Source: Pseudaquabacterium inlustre
GTDB taxonomy: Bacteria; Pseudomonadota; Gammaproteobacteria; Burkholderiales; Burkholderiaceae_C
Length of the DNA: 64,000 bases
Direction of reading: 5' to 3'
Assembly (NCBI RefSeq): GCF_038066595.1
Contig: NZ_JBBUTH010000010.1
Location: 496,001-560,000 of the forward strand
Part shown: positions 38,519-49,445 of the stretch, one piece after another
Layout of the letters: each line of letters begins with the position of its first letter
Numbering within the stretch: the stretch's first letter is position 1
Translations under genes and position numbers: made by a program
Notes under the pieces: model-generated
What the model was told of the DNA's origin: nothing
Seen by the model: only the letters and a program-made list of their open reading frames with translations
The model's database searches: none

Positions 38519-39867
38519 CCACCCCGGCCCGCCCCCCACGCACCGGCAAGCTGGCGCGCACAGCCATCGCCGGCCTGGCGTCCACCCGTGTGGGCATGGC
38601 CACGCTGCGCCACCGCCTGCGCGGCGACGACGCGCAGGCCGGCTCCCCCGCCGCCACGGCTGCCCGCCAGGCGCACGAGGCCGAGATCGGCCGCATCCTG
38701 ATGGGCGCCATGGGCCAGCTGCGCGGCACCGCGTTGAAGGCCGCGCAGGTGCTCAGCATGGACGCCGATTTCCTGCCCGCCGGCGTGCGCGCCGAGCTGG
38801 CCCGTTCCACGCACCAGGCCCCGGCGCTGAACCGCGCGCTGGTGGGCAAGGTGTTTCGCCAGGCCTTCGGCTGCGAGCCCGAGGCGCTGTTCAGCCACTT
38901 CGAGCCCACCGCTTTTGCCGCCGCCAGCCTGGGCCAGGTGCACCGCGCCGTGCTGCCCGACGGCCGCGCCGTGGCCGTCAAGGTGCAATACCCCGGCATT
39001 GCCGACACGCTGGAAACCGATCTGACGCTGCTGCGCGGAACGCTCAACACCGTGGGTCATCGCCTGCTCACCTTGCCTGATAGCACGGTGGTGGATCGCA
39101 TCCTGGGCGAGATCCGCCGCCAGCTGCTCGAAGAAGTGGACTACGAGCACGAGGCCGAGGCCCAGCGCTGGTTTGCCGCGCACCCGCTGCATGCCGACAT
39201 CGTGGTGCCCGAGGTCATCGCCAGCCATTCGCGCCGCACCGTGCTCACGCAGGCGCTGCTGCATGGCCACCATGTGCAGGCCTGGTGCGCGCAGCAGCCG
39301 CCGGCCGATGTGCGCAACCGCCAGGGCCAGGCGCTGTTCGATGGCCTGCTGCACGCCGCGCTGCAACTGCGCCGCACCCATGCCGACCTGCATCCGGGCA
39401 ATGTGCTGTTCCTGCCCGACGGCCGCGTGGGCCTGCTGGACTTCGGCTGCACCCAAGTGCTGGGCCGCCCGTTCACCCACGGCCTGGCCCGGCTGTGGAC
39501 GCAATGGACCGCCCGCCCGCGCGCCGATGCCGCGGCGCTGCACGGCAGCTACCAGGCGCTGGGCCTCACCTCGCCGTCGCTCGGCCTGGACGTCTTCGAG
39601 CGCGAGCTGCTGCCCGCCGTGGCCAGCGTGCTCGACTGGGCCACCGAGCCCTTCACCGCGGCCCGGTTCGACTTCGCCGGCAAGTCATTGCCGCCCCGCG
39701 TGGACGCCCCGCGCCAGGCGGCCCTGGTGCGCCATCTGCAAGGCATGACGGCCGAGATGATGTCGTGGGACCGCGCCTGGCTGGGCCTGATGCACCTGCT
39801 GCGCCAGCTGGGCGCCGAGGTCGACACCCGCCACGCCAACGCCCTGTTGGCCCAGGAGACCGCATGA
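38515..39867 (+). CDS. ABC1/UbiB-family atypical kinase
   Basis: The 450-aa product matches the ABC1 (UbiB/Coq8) family of atypical kinases/ATPases linked to isoprenoid lipids. Family landmarks are KAAQVLSMDADFLP (the KxGQ-like region), AAASLGQVHRAVLPDGRAVAVKVQYPG near 140, and the HADLHPGNVLFLPDGRVGLLDFGC catalytic and metal-binding block near 290. No C-terminal membrane helices of UbiB are evident. It is coupled to tetR and DUF2867 by 4-bp overlaps. Confidence 0.93.
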   Translation: MTTPARPPRTGKLARTAIAGLASTRVGMATLRHRLRGDDAQAGSPAATAARQAHEAEIGRILMGAMGQLRGTALKAAQVLSMDADFLPAGVRAELARSTHQAPALNRALVGKVFRQAFGCEPEALFSHFEPTAFAAASLGQVHRAVLPDGRAVAVKVQYPGIADTLETDLTLLRGTLNTVGHRLLTLPDSTVVDRILGEIRRQLLEEVDYEHEAEAQRWFAAHPLHADIVVPEVIASHSRRTVLTQALLHGHHVQAWCAQQPPADVRNRQGQALFDGLLHAALQLRRTHADLHPGNVLFLPDGRVGLLDFGCTQVLGRPFTHGLARLWTQWTARPRADAAALHGSYQALGLTSPSLGLDVFERELLPAVASVLDWATEPFTAARFDFAGKSLPPRVDAPRQAALVRHLQGMTAEMMSWDRAWLGLMHLLRQLGAEVDTRHANALLAQETA

Positions 39868-40418
39868 CCCCCACCCCTGTGCAAGCCTGCGCCGTGCCGG
39901 CCGACAGCGCCATCGCCCGCCTGCTGCCCGGCGCCTTCTTTCACGACGCCTGGCAGGTGGCCGTGGACCACCCCGAGCGCACCGCGATCGAACACCTGAT
40001 GACCACGCTGGCCGCCACGCCGCGCTGGGTGGACGTGGCCATGCGCCTGCGCAACCGCGTGGTGGTGTGCTTCGGCCTCAAGAACCTGGGTGATCTGGGC
40101 CTGCGCCCCACCCACGGCCAGCAGCCCCTGTCGCAGCACCCGGGCGACCGCGTGGGCATCTTCACGCTGCGCAGCCGCAGCGATGACGAGGTGCTGGTGG
40201 AAGACGACGACAAGCACCTGCACGTGGTGCTGTCGGTGCGCCGCCTGCCCGCCGACGCCACGCAGCCCGCCCGCATCGTGCTGACCACCGTGGTGCACCT
40301 GCACAACCTGCTGGGCCGGCTGTACATGCTGCCGGTGGCGCCGATGCACCGGCTGATCGCGCCGGCCGTGCTGGCGCGGGTGAACGCGCCGCCGCCGGGC
40401 CACCAGGCCCGTCATTGA
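39864..40418 (+). CDS. DUF2867 family protein
   Basis: The 184-aa product resembles DUF2867 proteins (YdcF/SRPBCC-like small-molecule binding fold not proven): FFHDAWQVAVDHPERTAIEHLM near 26-48, then FTLRSRSDDEVLVEDDDKHLHVVLSV near 106-130. The start overlaps the kinase stop by 4 bp. Members of this family often accompany oxidoreductases or regulators. The function is unknown; co-expression with an ABC1 kinase hints at lipid or quinone handling. Confidence 0.8.
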   Translation: MTPTPVQACAVPADSAIARLLPGAFFHDAWQVAVDHPERTAIEHLMTTLAATPRWVDVAMRLRNRVVVCFGLKNLGDLGLRPTHGQQPLSQHPGDRVGIFTLRSRSDDEVLVEDDDKHLHVVLSVRRLPADATQPARIVLTTVVHLHNLLGRLYMLPVAPMHRLIAPAVLARVNAPPPGHQARH

Positions 40419-41377
40419 GCCGGGCGTTCCGGCAGCGCTTCGGTGTCGCCCCGCGCGCGCGGCTGGCGACGCATGCCGTCCCAGGCGATCAGCCAGCCGG
40501 CGGCCAGGATCACCGCGCCGCCCAGCGCCATGCAGGCGCTGACCACCTCGTCGAACAGCACGACGCCCAGGCCGACGCCGAACAGCAGCCGCGTGTAGCG
40601 AAACGGCGTGACCGTGGCGATGTCGCCGGTGCGCATGGCCTTCATCAGCGCGGCATAGGCGAGCACGCCGACCATGCAGGCTGCGGCCAGCAGCGGCTGC
40701 ACCGAGCCACCCGGCATGGCGAAGGGGCGGCGCTCCACCAGCGCATACAGGCCGCCGGCGACCATGACCGTGAGAAAGCCGTAGAACCCCAGGTGATGCG
40801 TGGCCAGTTGCCGGGGCACCGCCCGGCTGGCGAGGTCGCGACCGGCAAAGCCGATCAGCCCGATCACGGTCAGCAGCGACAGCCAGCTGAAGTCGTCCGA
40901 GGCCGGCCGCAGCACGATCAGCACGCCACCCAGGCCGACGATCACGGCGCACCAGCGGCGCCAGCCGACGACCTCGTGGAACCAGATCCAGCCGCCCAGC
41001 ACCACCAGCACGGGCGTGGCCTGAAGAATGGCGGTGGCCGATGACAGCGGGGTCAGCGCGATCGCCAGCACGTAGAACAAGCGGCCAGTGAGCTCGAACA
41101 CCGCGCGCACCTGCATCGCGCGCGACAGCACGGCGGCCTGGAACAGGGGCGTGCGGTGGCGCCAGCCCACGACACCGAAGATCGCGGCGCCGCCGGCGCC
41201 GAAGAGCATCAGCACCTGGGCGATCGGCAGCTCGCGCGCCACCCGCTTGACCAGCGCGTCCTCGATGGCGAAGGCCGCCATCGCCGCGACCATCCAGGCG
41301 ATGCCGCGCAGGTTCTGTGCCGTGGTGGCCGTGCCCGCAGGGCGGGCGGGGTGGGGTGGGGGAGGCGCTGTCGCCAT
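40412..41377 (-). CDS. EamA/DMT-family transporter
   Basis: The 321-aa product has about ten membrane helices in two EamA repeats (about 25-160 and 175-305), the layout of drug/metabolite exporters. Typical segments are IAWMVAAMAAFAIEDALVK and LSSATAILQATPVLVVLGGWIWF. The N-terminus is Pro-rich. Substrate unknown. It overlaps the DUF2867 stop tail to tail by 7 bp and is divergent from the ccoG gene. Confidence 0.9.
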   Translation of the reverse strand: MATAPPPPHPARPAGTATTAQNLRGIAWMVAAMAAFAIEDALVKRVARELPIAQVLMLFGAGGAAIFGVVGWRHRTPLFQAAVLSRAMQVRAVFELTGRLFYVLAIALTPLSSATAILQATPVLVVLGGWIWFHEVVGWRRWCAVIVGLGGVLIVLRPASDDFSWLSLLTVIGLIGFAGRDLASRAVPRQLATHHLGFYGFLTVMVAGGLYALVERRPFAMPGGSVQPLLAAACMVGVLAYAALMKAMRTGDIATVTPFRYTRLLFGVGLGVVLFDEVVSACMALGGAVILAAGWLIAWDGMRRQPRARGDTEALPERPAQ

Positions 41378-41464
41378 TCAGGGGTTCCGGTCGGTTGGCG
41401 GGGCTGGATTGTCCCTGGCCCGCACCCGCATGCAGAGGATCAGACCAGGCGCTTGTGGTGCGGA

Positions 41465-41497
41465 TCAGATCGCGCCGCGTGCCATCTGATACGGTCG
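41465..41497. promoter_or_regulatory. ATCAGAT/ATCTGAT repeats upstream of ccoG, candidate MocR sites
   Basis: ATCAGAT (41465-41471) and ATCTGAT (41484-41490) form an inverted repeat, and a further ATCAGAT lies at 41524-41530. The 15-mer CATCTGATACGGTCG (41483-41497) recurs with one change at 44536-44550, over the mocR start codon. The rest of the 216-bp eamA/ccoG gap shows nothing else clear. Confidence 0.42.
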
Positions 41498-41593
41498 AAA
41501 TACAACTTTGCTGAGTCTTTGACATCAGATGCGTCCGGATCACGATTCGCACCGAGCCAGGCGAACGTGCAGACCTGGCGCGAAGGTTTCAGG

Positions 41594-43063
<1,470 letters not shown>

Positions 43064-43104
43064 GCCGGCCCCGCCTCGCGCCGGGCCGCAGGGCGCCGCC
43101 GATG

Positions 43105-44538
43105 TCAGCGCGACGCGGCCTCGGTGGCCAGCTCACCCAGCCGCCGCAAGGCAGCCTCGACGCGCGCGTCGCCCGGGTGCCCCACGTTCAGGCGCAGGTG
43201 GTGGACGAAGCGCCGGTCGGCCGAGAACAGCACGCCCGGTGCCGTGCTGATGCCCAGCGCCATGGCGCGATGGTGCAGGGCCAGCGCATCCACCTGCGCC
43301 GGCAGCTGCAGCCACACGAAGTAACCGCCGGCCGGCCGCGTGACGCGCGTGCCCGCCGGAAAGTGGCGTTCGACCAGGCGCCAGGCGCGCTGCTGCGCGG
43401 CCGCCAGTGCGCCGCGCAGCTGGCGCAGGTGGCGCTCGTAGCCGCCCTGGGCCAGGTAGTCGCCGATGGCCAGCTGCGGCGGAAGGGCCGTGGCCAGCGA
43501 ACTCATCATCTTCAGCCGCTGCACCGCGCGGGCGTGGCGACCGGCAGCGGCCCAGCCCACTCGGTAGCCGGGCGCCAGGCACTTGGAGAACGAGGCGCAA
43601 TGCAGCACCAGCCCCTGGCTGTCGAAGGCCTTGGCGGGCGGTGGCCGCCGCTCGCTGGCGTAGAGCTCGCCGTAGACGTCGTCCTCGATCAGCGGCACGC
43701 CATGGTGTTGCAGCAGCTCGACCAGGGCCTGCTTGCGCGCGGCCGGCATCAGCGCACCCAGCGGGTTCTGGAAGGTCGGCATGAACCAGCAGGCCGCCAC
43801 CCGCTGGCGGTCCAGCAACTCGGCCAGCGCCGCCAGGTCGACGCCCTCCCTGGGGTCGGTGGCGACCTCGACCGCGCGCAGCCGCAGCCGTTCCAGCACC
43901 TGCAGCGCCGCGTAGAAGGTCGGCGACTCCACCACCACCACATCGCCTGGCGCGGTGACGGCCTGAAGGCACAGGTTCAGCGCCTCCATGGCCCCGTTGG
44001 TGATCACCAGCTCGTCCGGCGCCAGCGCCACGCCCTGCAGCGCATAGCGGCGGCGCAGCGCGTCGCGCAGGCCGGCGTCACCCGCCGTCAGCGCGCTGGT
44101 GACGGCGCCGGCCTTCAGCCGGCGCATGGCCCGGGCACCGCTGCGTGCGAGCGATTCGAACGGGAACAGGTGCGCGCCCGGAAAGGCCGAACCCAGCGGC
44201 ACCACCTGCGGGTCGCGGGTCGACTCGATCAGGTCGAACGCCAGTTCGCTGACGGAGACCTCCGCGGCCTCGAGGTTCGGCACGGCCGGTGCCGGCAGTG
44301 CGCGCGCCGGCCGGCGCTGCGCCCGCACGTAGTAGCCCGATCGCGCCCGCGCCTCCACCAGACCGTGCAGTTCCAGCAGGCCGTAGGCCTGGAACACCGT
44401 CGACGGGCTGATGCCGCGACGCGCGCAGGTCTCGCGCACCGAGGGCAGGCGCTCGCCCGCCTTCAGCAGACCGTCGTCGATCAGCTGCCGCACATCGGCC
44501 GCCAGCTGCTCGTAGCGCAAGGTCTTGGCGTCGCCCAT
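43105..44538 (-). CDS. MocR/PdxR-type regulator (GntR helix-turn-helix plus aminotransferase domain)
   Basis: The 477-aa product has an N-terminal GntR-type winged helix (residues 5-75: RLPSVRETCARRGISPSTVFQAYGLLE) and a fold-I aminotransferase-like domain with ITNGAMEALNLCL and the PLP lysine in HCASFSKCLAPGYRVG. Such proteins sense PLP or amino compounds and control pyridoxal, taurine, GABA or transporter genes. It is convergent with ccoG. The motif CATCTGATCCGGTCG at its start codon recurs near the eamA/ccoG promoters. Confidence 0.92.
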   Translation of the reverse strand: MGDAKTLRYEQLAADVRQLIDDGLLKAGERLPSVRETCARRGISPSTVFQAYGLLELHGLVEARARSGYYVRAQRRPARALPAPAVPNLEAAEVSVSELAFDLIESTRDPQVVPLGSAFPGAHLFPFESLARSGARAMRRLKAGAVTSALTAGDAGLRDALRRRYALQGVALAPDELVITNGAMEALNLCLQAVTAPGDVVVVESPTFYAALQVLERLRLRAVEVATDPREGVDLAALAELLDRQRVAACWFMPTFQNPLGALMPAARKQALVELLQHHGVPLIEDDVYGELYASERRPPPAKAFDSQGLVLHCASFSKCLAPGYRVGWAAAGRHARAVQRLKMMSSLATALPPQLAIGDYLAQGGYERHLRQLRGALAAAQQRAWRLVERHFPAGTRVTRPAGGYFVWLQLPAQVDALALHHRAMALGISTAPGVLFSADRRFVHHLRLNVGHPGDARVEAALRRLGELATEAASR

Positions 44539-44684
44539 CTGATCCGGTCGCTGTTGCAGGATTCTGAATCTTACCGATCAGCCGCGTCTGGGCGATGATC
44601 GCGGCCCTGGCGTACCGATCTCCACGCATCCGCGCCCGCTTGTCCACCTGCCCATCTGCCCACCTGCCCGACGCCGTCAACGCC

Positions 44685-44837
44685 ATGGATTGGATCCCCG
44701 TCTTCCTGTTCACCTTCAAGATCCTGGTGCTGGGCATCGGCATGTTCTTCGCCATCAAGTGGCACTACGACCAGGACAGGAAGAAGGCCGCGCAGGCCAA
44801 GTCGACCGGCACGACCCCGCCAGCCCGTCCGGACTGA
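44685..44837 (+). CDS. Small single-pass membrane protein, function unknown
   Basis: The 50-aa product has one hydrophobic helix (residues 3-24, WIPVFLFTFKILVLGIGMFFAI) and a basic, Lys-rich cytoplasmic tail. It resembles small hypothetical proteins found in many Burkholderiales genomes. It is divergent from mocR and followed by a strong hairpin. A function cannot be given. Confidence 0.6.
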   Translation: MDWIPVFLFTFKILVLGIGMFFAIKWHYDQDRKKAAQAKSTGTTPPARPD

Positions 44838-44865
44838 GGGGGCGCCGCCGTGCGGGCGCGCCCCC
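44838..44865. terminator. Hairpin after the 50-aa gene
   Basis: GGGGGCGC (44838-44845) pairs perfectly with GCGCCCCC (44858-44865) over a 12-base loop, starting right after the stop codon. No T tract follows, so if it ends transcription it does so weakly or with Rho. Confidence 0.45.
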
Positions 44866-44946
44866 GTGTCGGGCGCGCTGTCAGTCACCAGGTTGATACC
44901 GTGCGCGCGCCCGTGGCCAACACAATGGGTCCACAAGGAGGTCGTC

Positions 44947-46053
44947 ATGGAAGAGGACTTGCGGCGCCAGCCTGGTGCACCCAGCACGCCGGATGCGGCC
45001 GCGCGCGGCCCCTTGCCGGGCTTTGACGTGCCGCGCGTGGAAGACTGGCTGCGCGCCCATGTGCCCCAGTTGAGCCCGCCGCTGCAGTGGCACCGGCTGG
45101 AGGGCGGCCACAGCAACCTGACCTACCTGCTCACCGACGGCAGCGGCCAGCGCGCCGTGATCCGCCGCCCGCCCCAGGGTGAACTGCTGCCCAAGGCGCA
45201 TGACATGGCGCGTGAGTGGGCGCTGATCTCGGCCCTGGGCGCCACATCGGTGCCCGTGCCGCAGGCGCTGGGCTTCTGCGAAGACCTGTCGGTCACTGGC
45301 GCGCACTTCTACGTGATGGGCCACGTGGCGGGCCTGCCGTTCTACACCGCGGCCGAGGTGGACGAGCGCCTGCCGCTGCCGCTGCGCCCGGTGCTGGGCG
45401 AGAGCTTCATCGACGTGCTGGCCGACCTGCATGCGGTGGATCCCGATGCGGTGGGCCTGTCCGGCCTGGGCAAGAAGGACGACTACATCGGCCGCCAGCT
45501 CAAGACCTGGTACCGCAGCTGGCAGGCCAGCATCGGGCCGGCGCAGCTGGACGATGAACGCGCCCATGCGCTGCTGCGCTACCTCAGCACCCATGTGCCC
45601 GAGCAGGGCCCGGCGCGCATCGTGCACGGCGACTACGGCCTGCACAACACGCTGATCGGCACCGACGGCCGCGTGGCGGCGGTGGTGGACTGGGAGATCT
45701 CCACCCTCGGCGATCCGCTGGCCGACCTGGCCTACGCCCTGAACCAGTGGGCCGAGCCGGGCGATCCCCCCAGCGTGCGCGGCGAGCCACCCACCAGCCG
45801 CCCCGGCTTTCCGCCGCGCGCCGCGCTGGCGGACCGTTATGCGCAACGCACCGGCCGTGACCTGAGCCGGCTGGACTTCTACGTCGGCTTCAACCGCTGG
45901 AAGTCGGCCTGCATCGTGCACGGCGTCTACGCCCGCTACCTCGAGGGCAAGAAGAGCACGGCGGGTGTGGACCTGGATGCGCTGAAGGCCAGCATCTTCC
46001 AGTCGCTGGCCTTGGCCGAGCAAGCCGTCGAGCGGCTGGAGCGCCATGCCTGA
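44947..46053 (+). CDS. APH-family phosphotransferase (acyl-CoA-metabolism type)
   Basis: The 368-aa product is a kinase-fold phosphotransferase: WHRLEGGHSNLTYLLTDGS near 45-63, RIVHGDYGLHNTLIGTDGRVAAVVDWEISTLGDPLADLAY near 225-264, containing catalytic Asp and metal-binding residues. This subgroup (ACAD10/11-like) phosphorylates hydroxyacyl-CoA intermediates or related alcohols and often stands with acyl-CoA genes. Here it overlaps a CoA transferase by 8 bp. AAGGAGG precedes the ATG. Confidence 0.9.
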   Translation: MEEDLRRQPGAPSTPDAAARGPLPGFDVPRVEDWLRAHVPQLSPPLQWHRLEGGHSNLTYLLTDGSGQRAVIRRPPQGELLPKAHDMAREWALISALGATSVPVPQALGFCEDLSVTGAHFYVMGHVAGLPFYTAAEVDERLPLPLRPVLGESFIDVLADLHAVDPDAVGLSGLGKKDDYIGRQLKTWYRSWQASIGPAQLDDERAHALLRYLSTHVPEQGPARIVHGDYGLHNTLIGTDGRVAAVVDWEISTLGDPLADLAYALNQWAEPGDPPSVRGEPPTSRPGFPPRAALADRYAQRTGRDLSRLDFYVGFNRWKSACIVHGVYARYLEGKKSTAGVDLDALKASIFQSLALAEQAVERLERHA

Positions 46054-47308
46054 GGCCGCTGCCGACCCGGCTGGCGCCGAGGCCGCGCTGCCGTTTGCCG
46101 GCCTGCGCGTGCTGGATGCGGCCAGCTACATCGCCGCACCGGCCGCGGCCACGATGCTGGCCGACCTGGGTGCCGACGTCATCAAGATCGAGCCGCCCGA
46201 GGGCGATCCGTACCGGGTGCTGTACAAGCTGCCCGGCTACCCGGCCACCGAGCGCAATGCGCCGTGGGAGCTCACCTCGCGCCACAAGCGCAGCCTGTGC
46301 ATCGACCTGAAGACGCCCGAAGGCCAGGCCGTGCTGCACCGCCTGGTGCGCCAGGCCGACGTGTTCATCACCAACCTGCCGTTGCCGGTGCGCGGCCGCC
46401 TGGCGCTGGACGCGCCCACGCTGCTGGCGCTGAACCCGCGGCTGATCTACGCCTCGCTCACCGCCTATGGCGAGGTGGGGCCCGAGGCGGCCAAGACCGG
46501 CTTCGACATCACCGCCTACTGGGCCCGCAGCGGCCTGATGGACGGCCTGCGCTCGGATGCCGATGCGCCACCGCCCAAGCCGGGCGCCGGCCTGGGCGAC
46601 CAGCCCACCGCAGTGACCCTGTACGCCGCCATCGTCACCGGCCTGTACCGCCGGTTGCAGACCGGCCGGGGCGGTCTGGTGGGCACCTCGCTGATGGCCA
46701 ACGGGCTGTGGTCCAACGCGGTGCCGCTGTCCACCCATCTGGCGGGTGGCCGCCACGCGGCCAAGCCGCCGCGCAGCCAGGCCCGCAATCCGCTGACCAA
46801 CCTGTACCGCTGCGCCGATGGCCGCTGGCTGCAACTGCTGATCCTCAACGAGCAGCGCCAGCTGCCCGCGCTGCTGACGGCGCTGGGCCTGGACGACTGG
46901 GCCGACAACCCGCTGCTGACCGACCCGGCCACGCGCGAGGCCGATTGCGAACGGGTGGTGGCGCTGTTCGACGCCGCCTTCGCCTGCCACGCGCTGGCGG
47001 TGTGGCGCCAGCGCCTGGACGCCGCCGGCATCACCTTCGGCCTGATCGGCACGCTGGACGATCTGCCGCACGATGCCCAGGCCCGGGCCGCGGGCCTGCT
47101 GCGCCCACGGGCCGGCGTGACGCCGGACGCCGCCCAGGCCGCCGACCTGGCCGTGGCCAGCCCGGTGCATCTGGCCGGCGTGACGCCGCGCGCACCCGGC
47201 CATGCGCCCGCGCTGGGCCAGCACAACCATGCCGTGCTGCAGCAGGCAGGCTTCAGCGCAGAAGAGCGGGCGGCGCTGGTGGCGCGTGGTGTGCTGCGGG
47301 GGGCTTGA
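46046..47308 (+). CDS. CaiB/BaiF-family CoA transferase
   Basis: The 420-aa family III CoA transferase moves CoA between carboxylic acids. LRVLDAASYIAAPAAATMLADLGADVIKIEPPEGD at the N-terminus and the catalytic Asp region GFDITAYWARSGLMDGL near 155 identify it. Length is standard. Together with the overlapping phosphotransferase it suggests degradation of a branched or hydroxylated acid; the substrate is unknown. Confidence 0.93.
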   Translation: MPEAAADPAGAEAALPFAGLRVLDAASYIAAPAAATMLADLGADVIKIEPPEGDPYRVLYKLPGYPATERNAPWELTSRHKRSLCIDLKTPEGQAVLHRLVRQADVFITNLPLPVRGRLALDAPTLLALNPRLIYASLTAYGEVGPEAAKTGFDITAYWARSGLMDGLRSDADAPPPKPGAGLGDQPTAVTLYAAIVTGLYRRLQTGRGGLVGTSLMANGLWSNAVPLSTHLAGGRHAAKPPRSQARNPLTNLYRCADGRWLQLLILNEQRQLPALLTALGLDDWADNPLLTDPATREADCERVVALFDAAFACHALAVWRQRLDAAGITFGLIGTLDDLPHDAQARAAGLLRPRAGVTPDAAQAADLAVASPVHLAGVTPRAPGHAPALGQHNHAVLQQAGFSAEERAALVARGVLRGA

Positions 47309-47601
47309 GGCCACCGGCGGCGCCGTCATCGAGGCCCCAGCGTCCTCGACCCGCGTGCGCGGGTTCGTCCACCGGGCCGCCAGGCCGCCCCTGGCCATTC
47401 GTCTGGTGTGACCGCAGCCGCTCTGGCCCCTGGCGCGCTGCCAGGGGGTTGACCCGTCACCTCGCCCGGCAAAGCGTTCCGTGCGGGCACGGCGAGGAAA
47501 GCGATGCGCGGGCCGCGCCAGTCAGGGCAGGCGCGCCTGATCCACCCGCTTAGGCCGGATTTCACCCCGTGCATCCCAGGGAAAGCCCGGGTCGGTAACA
47601 G

Positions 47602-47634
47602 ATTGGAAAACATTTCCATTCGGAATAGGATTCC
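47602..47634. promoter_or_regulatory. Tandem palindromes upstream of the ThuA gene, probable IclR operators
   Basis: ATTGGAAAACATTTCCATT (47602-47620) contains TGGAAA-ACA-TTTCCA and matches 16 of 19 positions of the perfect palindrome at 55422-55440 beside iclR. A second dyad GGAAT-AGG-ATTCC (47622-47634) follows, centres about 17 bp apart. They lie about 95 bp before the ThuA start in a 420-bp gap that otherwise shows no gene or clear element. Confidence 0.65.
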
Positions 47635-47728
47635 AGAACGTCGCCGAGTTTTGAGCTGGCACCCGCCCTGGTGTGCCGCACATCCCCTGCCGGGGGACAG
47701 GGCGACCCATCCCCTTGGAGGAGTTCCC

Positions 47729-48679
47729 ATGAAACGTGCATCCCTGGCGCGCGGCGCCTGCCTGCTGACCCTGGCCATCGGCAGCACAGGCGGCGCCGTC
47801 GCGCAGTCCGGGTCGGTGAAGAAAATCAACCCGAAGAACATCGACACCTACTACAACGTGTGCCGAGGCCTCAGCACCGAGTGCTTCAACGACTGGCACG
47901 CGTTCGACACGCTGCCGAACAAGGTGCTGATCTACTCGCGCACCGCCGGGCCGCGCCATGCCAACCTGGGCACGGTGATGGCGGCCGGCCTGAACCCCAC
48001 GATGAATGCCGACAACGTGATGCAGGCCGGCCTGGTGCGCATGCTGGCCGCTGCCGGCATCGCCGCCGACTGGACCGAGGACGTCACCGTACTCGCCGGA
48101 CGCATCAACAACTACAAGGCGGTGATCTTCGCCAGCAGCAACCGCGACACGCTGTTCAACGCCACGGCCACCACCAGCAACGACGCGGCGCGCACCGCGC
48201 TGCGCAACTACATGCGCCGCGGCGGCGGCTTCGTGGGCATCCACAACGCCTTCGGCGCCGAGTACAACTGGCCCTACTACGAGGGCCTGCTGGGCAACGC
48301 CAACTTCTACAACCACTCGCCCAACCGCAACGGCAATGTCGTGATCACCGCGGCCGACCCGTCCACCGCGGGCGTGCCCAGCACCTTCGCTTACCAGGAC
48401 GAGTGGTACAACCTGATGCCCTTTCCGACGAACGTCAAGTTCCTCGCCAAAGTCGACACCACGTCACTCAGCCCGGCCAACGCGCCACCGCACCCGGGCC
48501 ACCCCGACTTCCACCCGGTGGCCTGGTGCCAGTACTACGACGGTGGCAAGTCCTGGGTCACCACGCTGGGCCACAACGGTCATTCGTTCAACGGCAGCGG
48601 CGTGGGCGCGCAAGCCTTCGAGAAGCTGCTGGTGCAGGGGGTGATGTCGGTGATCGGCCTGACGCCGTTCTGCACCTGA
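47729..48679 (+). CDS. Exported ThuA-domain protein
   Basis: The 316-aa product has a Sec signal peptide (residues 1-26, ending GGAVAQS) and a ThuA domain, a glutamine-amidotransferase-like fold linked to sugar or glycoside use. Landmarks are KVLIYSRTAGPRHAN, NYKAVIFASSNRDTLFN, RRGGGFVGIHNAFGAEYNWPYYEGLLG and TTLGHNGHSF. Four cysteines (two near 44-51, two C-terminal) may form disulfides in the periplasm. AGGAGG lies before the ATG. It is first in a six-gene set of exported proteins reaching 54531. Confidence 0.9.
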   Translation: MKRASLARGACLLTLAIGSTGGAVAQSGSVKKINPKNIDTYYNVCRGLSTECFNDWHAFDTLPNKVLIYSRTAGPRHANLGTVMAAGLNPTMNADNVMQAGLVRMLAAAGIAADWTEDVTVLAGRINNYKAVIFASSNRDTLFNATATTSNDAARTALRNYMRRGGGFVGIHNAFGAEYNWPYYEGLLGNANFYNHSPNRNGNVVITAADPSTAGVPSTFAYQDEWYNLMPFPTNVKFLAKVDTTSLSPANAPPHPGHPDFHPVAWCQYYDGGKSWVTTLGHNGHSFNGSGVGAQAFEKLLVQGVMSVIGLTPFCT

Positions 48680-48690
48680 GCGGGCGGAGC

Positions 48691-49272
48691 ATGCGCATGC
48701 GAATGCCCCACCTGCTCTCCACGCTGCTGCTGGCTGGCGCCACCCTGGCCGCCGGTGCCGGCAGCGCACATGCCGCCGACGGCAGCTACACCATCGCGTT
48801 CCGCAACCTGCCGAGCACCGGCCTGCAGGGTGATGCGGACAACACCACGCTGGCCTTCCACCTGCCGTCGCTGGCCTACATCACCGGACTCACGTGGACG
48901 GTGGACGTGCAGGCCTTCGACCCCAGCTGGCTGCAGGAGCTGACGCTGTCGCTCACCGCCACCAGCGGCGAAGGCGTGCAGTTCAGCCCTGCCCCCAATG
49001 CGGCCGCTGCCGGCAGCTTCCAGGGCCAGGGCCGTGTGGACCTGGTCAACAGCGGCCTGGCCTTCAGGTTGGCCGCAGACGGCCGCCTGAACCTGGAGGT
49101 CTACGATGCGGTGGACGACCTGCCCGGCCTGGCCGATGGCCGCTGGCGCAGCGCCACGCTGCAGCTGGCCTACACCGCCGCCGTGCCCGAGCCCGCCAGC
49201 GTGGCCCTGCTGCTGGCCGGCATAGGTGTCGTGGGCCTTCGCCACCGCCGCGAGCGCGCGCTGCCCGGGTGA
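48691..49272 (+). CDS. PEP-CTERM anchored/sorted exported protein (1)
   Basis: The 193-aa product has a signal peptide and ends in VPEPASVALLLAGIGVVGLRHRRE, the PEP-CTERM signal recognised by exosortase. The middle is beta-rich (SYTIAFRNLPSTG ... LAFHLPSLAYITGLTWTVDVQ). Such proteins are exported to the outer surface, often with an exopolysaccharide. Three possible ATGs (48691, 48697, 48703) are in frame. It follows the ThuA gene by 11 bp. No exosortase gene is in the window. Confidence 0.85.
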   Translation: MRMRMPHLLSTLLLAGATLAAGAGSAHAADGSYTIAFRNLPSTGLQGDADNTTLAFHLPSLAYITGLTWTVDVQAFDPSWLQELTLSLTATSGEGVQFSPAPNAAAAGSFQGQGRVDLVNSGLAFRLAADGRLNLEVYDAVDDLPGLADGRWRSATLQLAYTAAVPEPASVALLLAGIGVVGLRHRRERALPG

Positions 49273-49445
49273 GGCACGACCGACCCCTGCGGGTGCCACC
49301 GTTGGGTTCAACGACTTAGTCACCCATCACCCAAACCGAGCGGCTGCCACGCGCGCGCCGCATCCCGTTCTGCTGCCTCTCGGCCCGCACCTGCGCGCCG
49401 GCTGGCAGCGCCCTGGGCGCCCGCCGCCCCGAAGGAGCCCCCGAC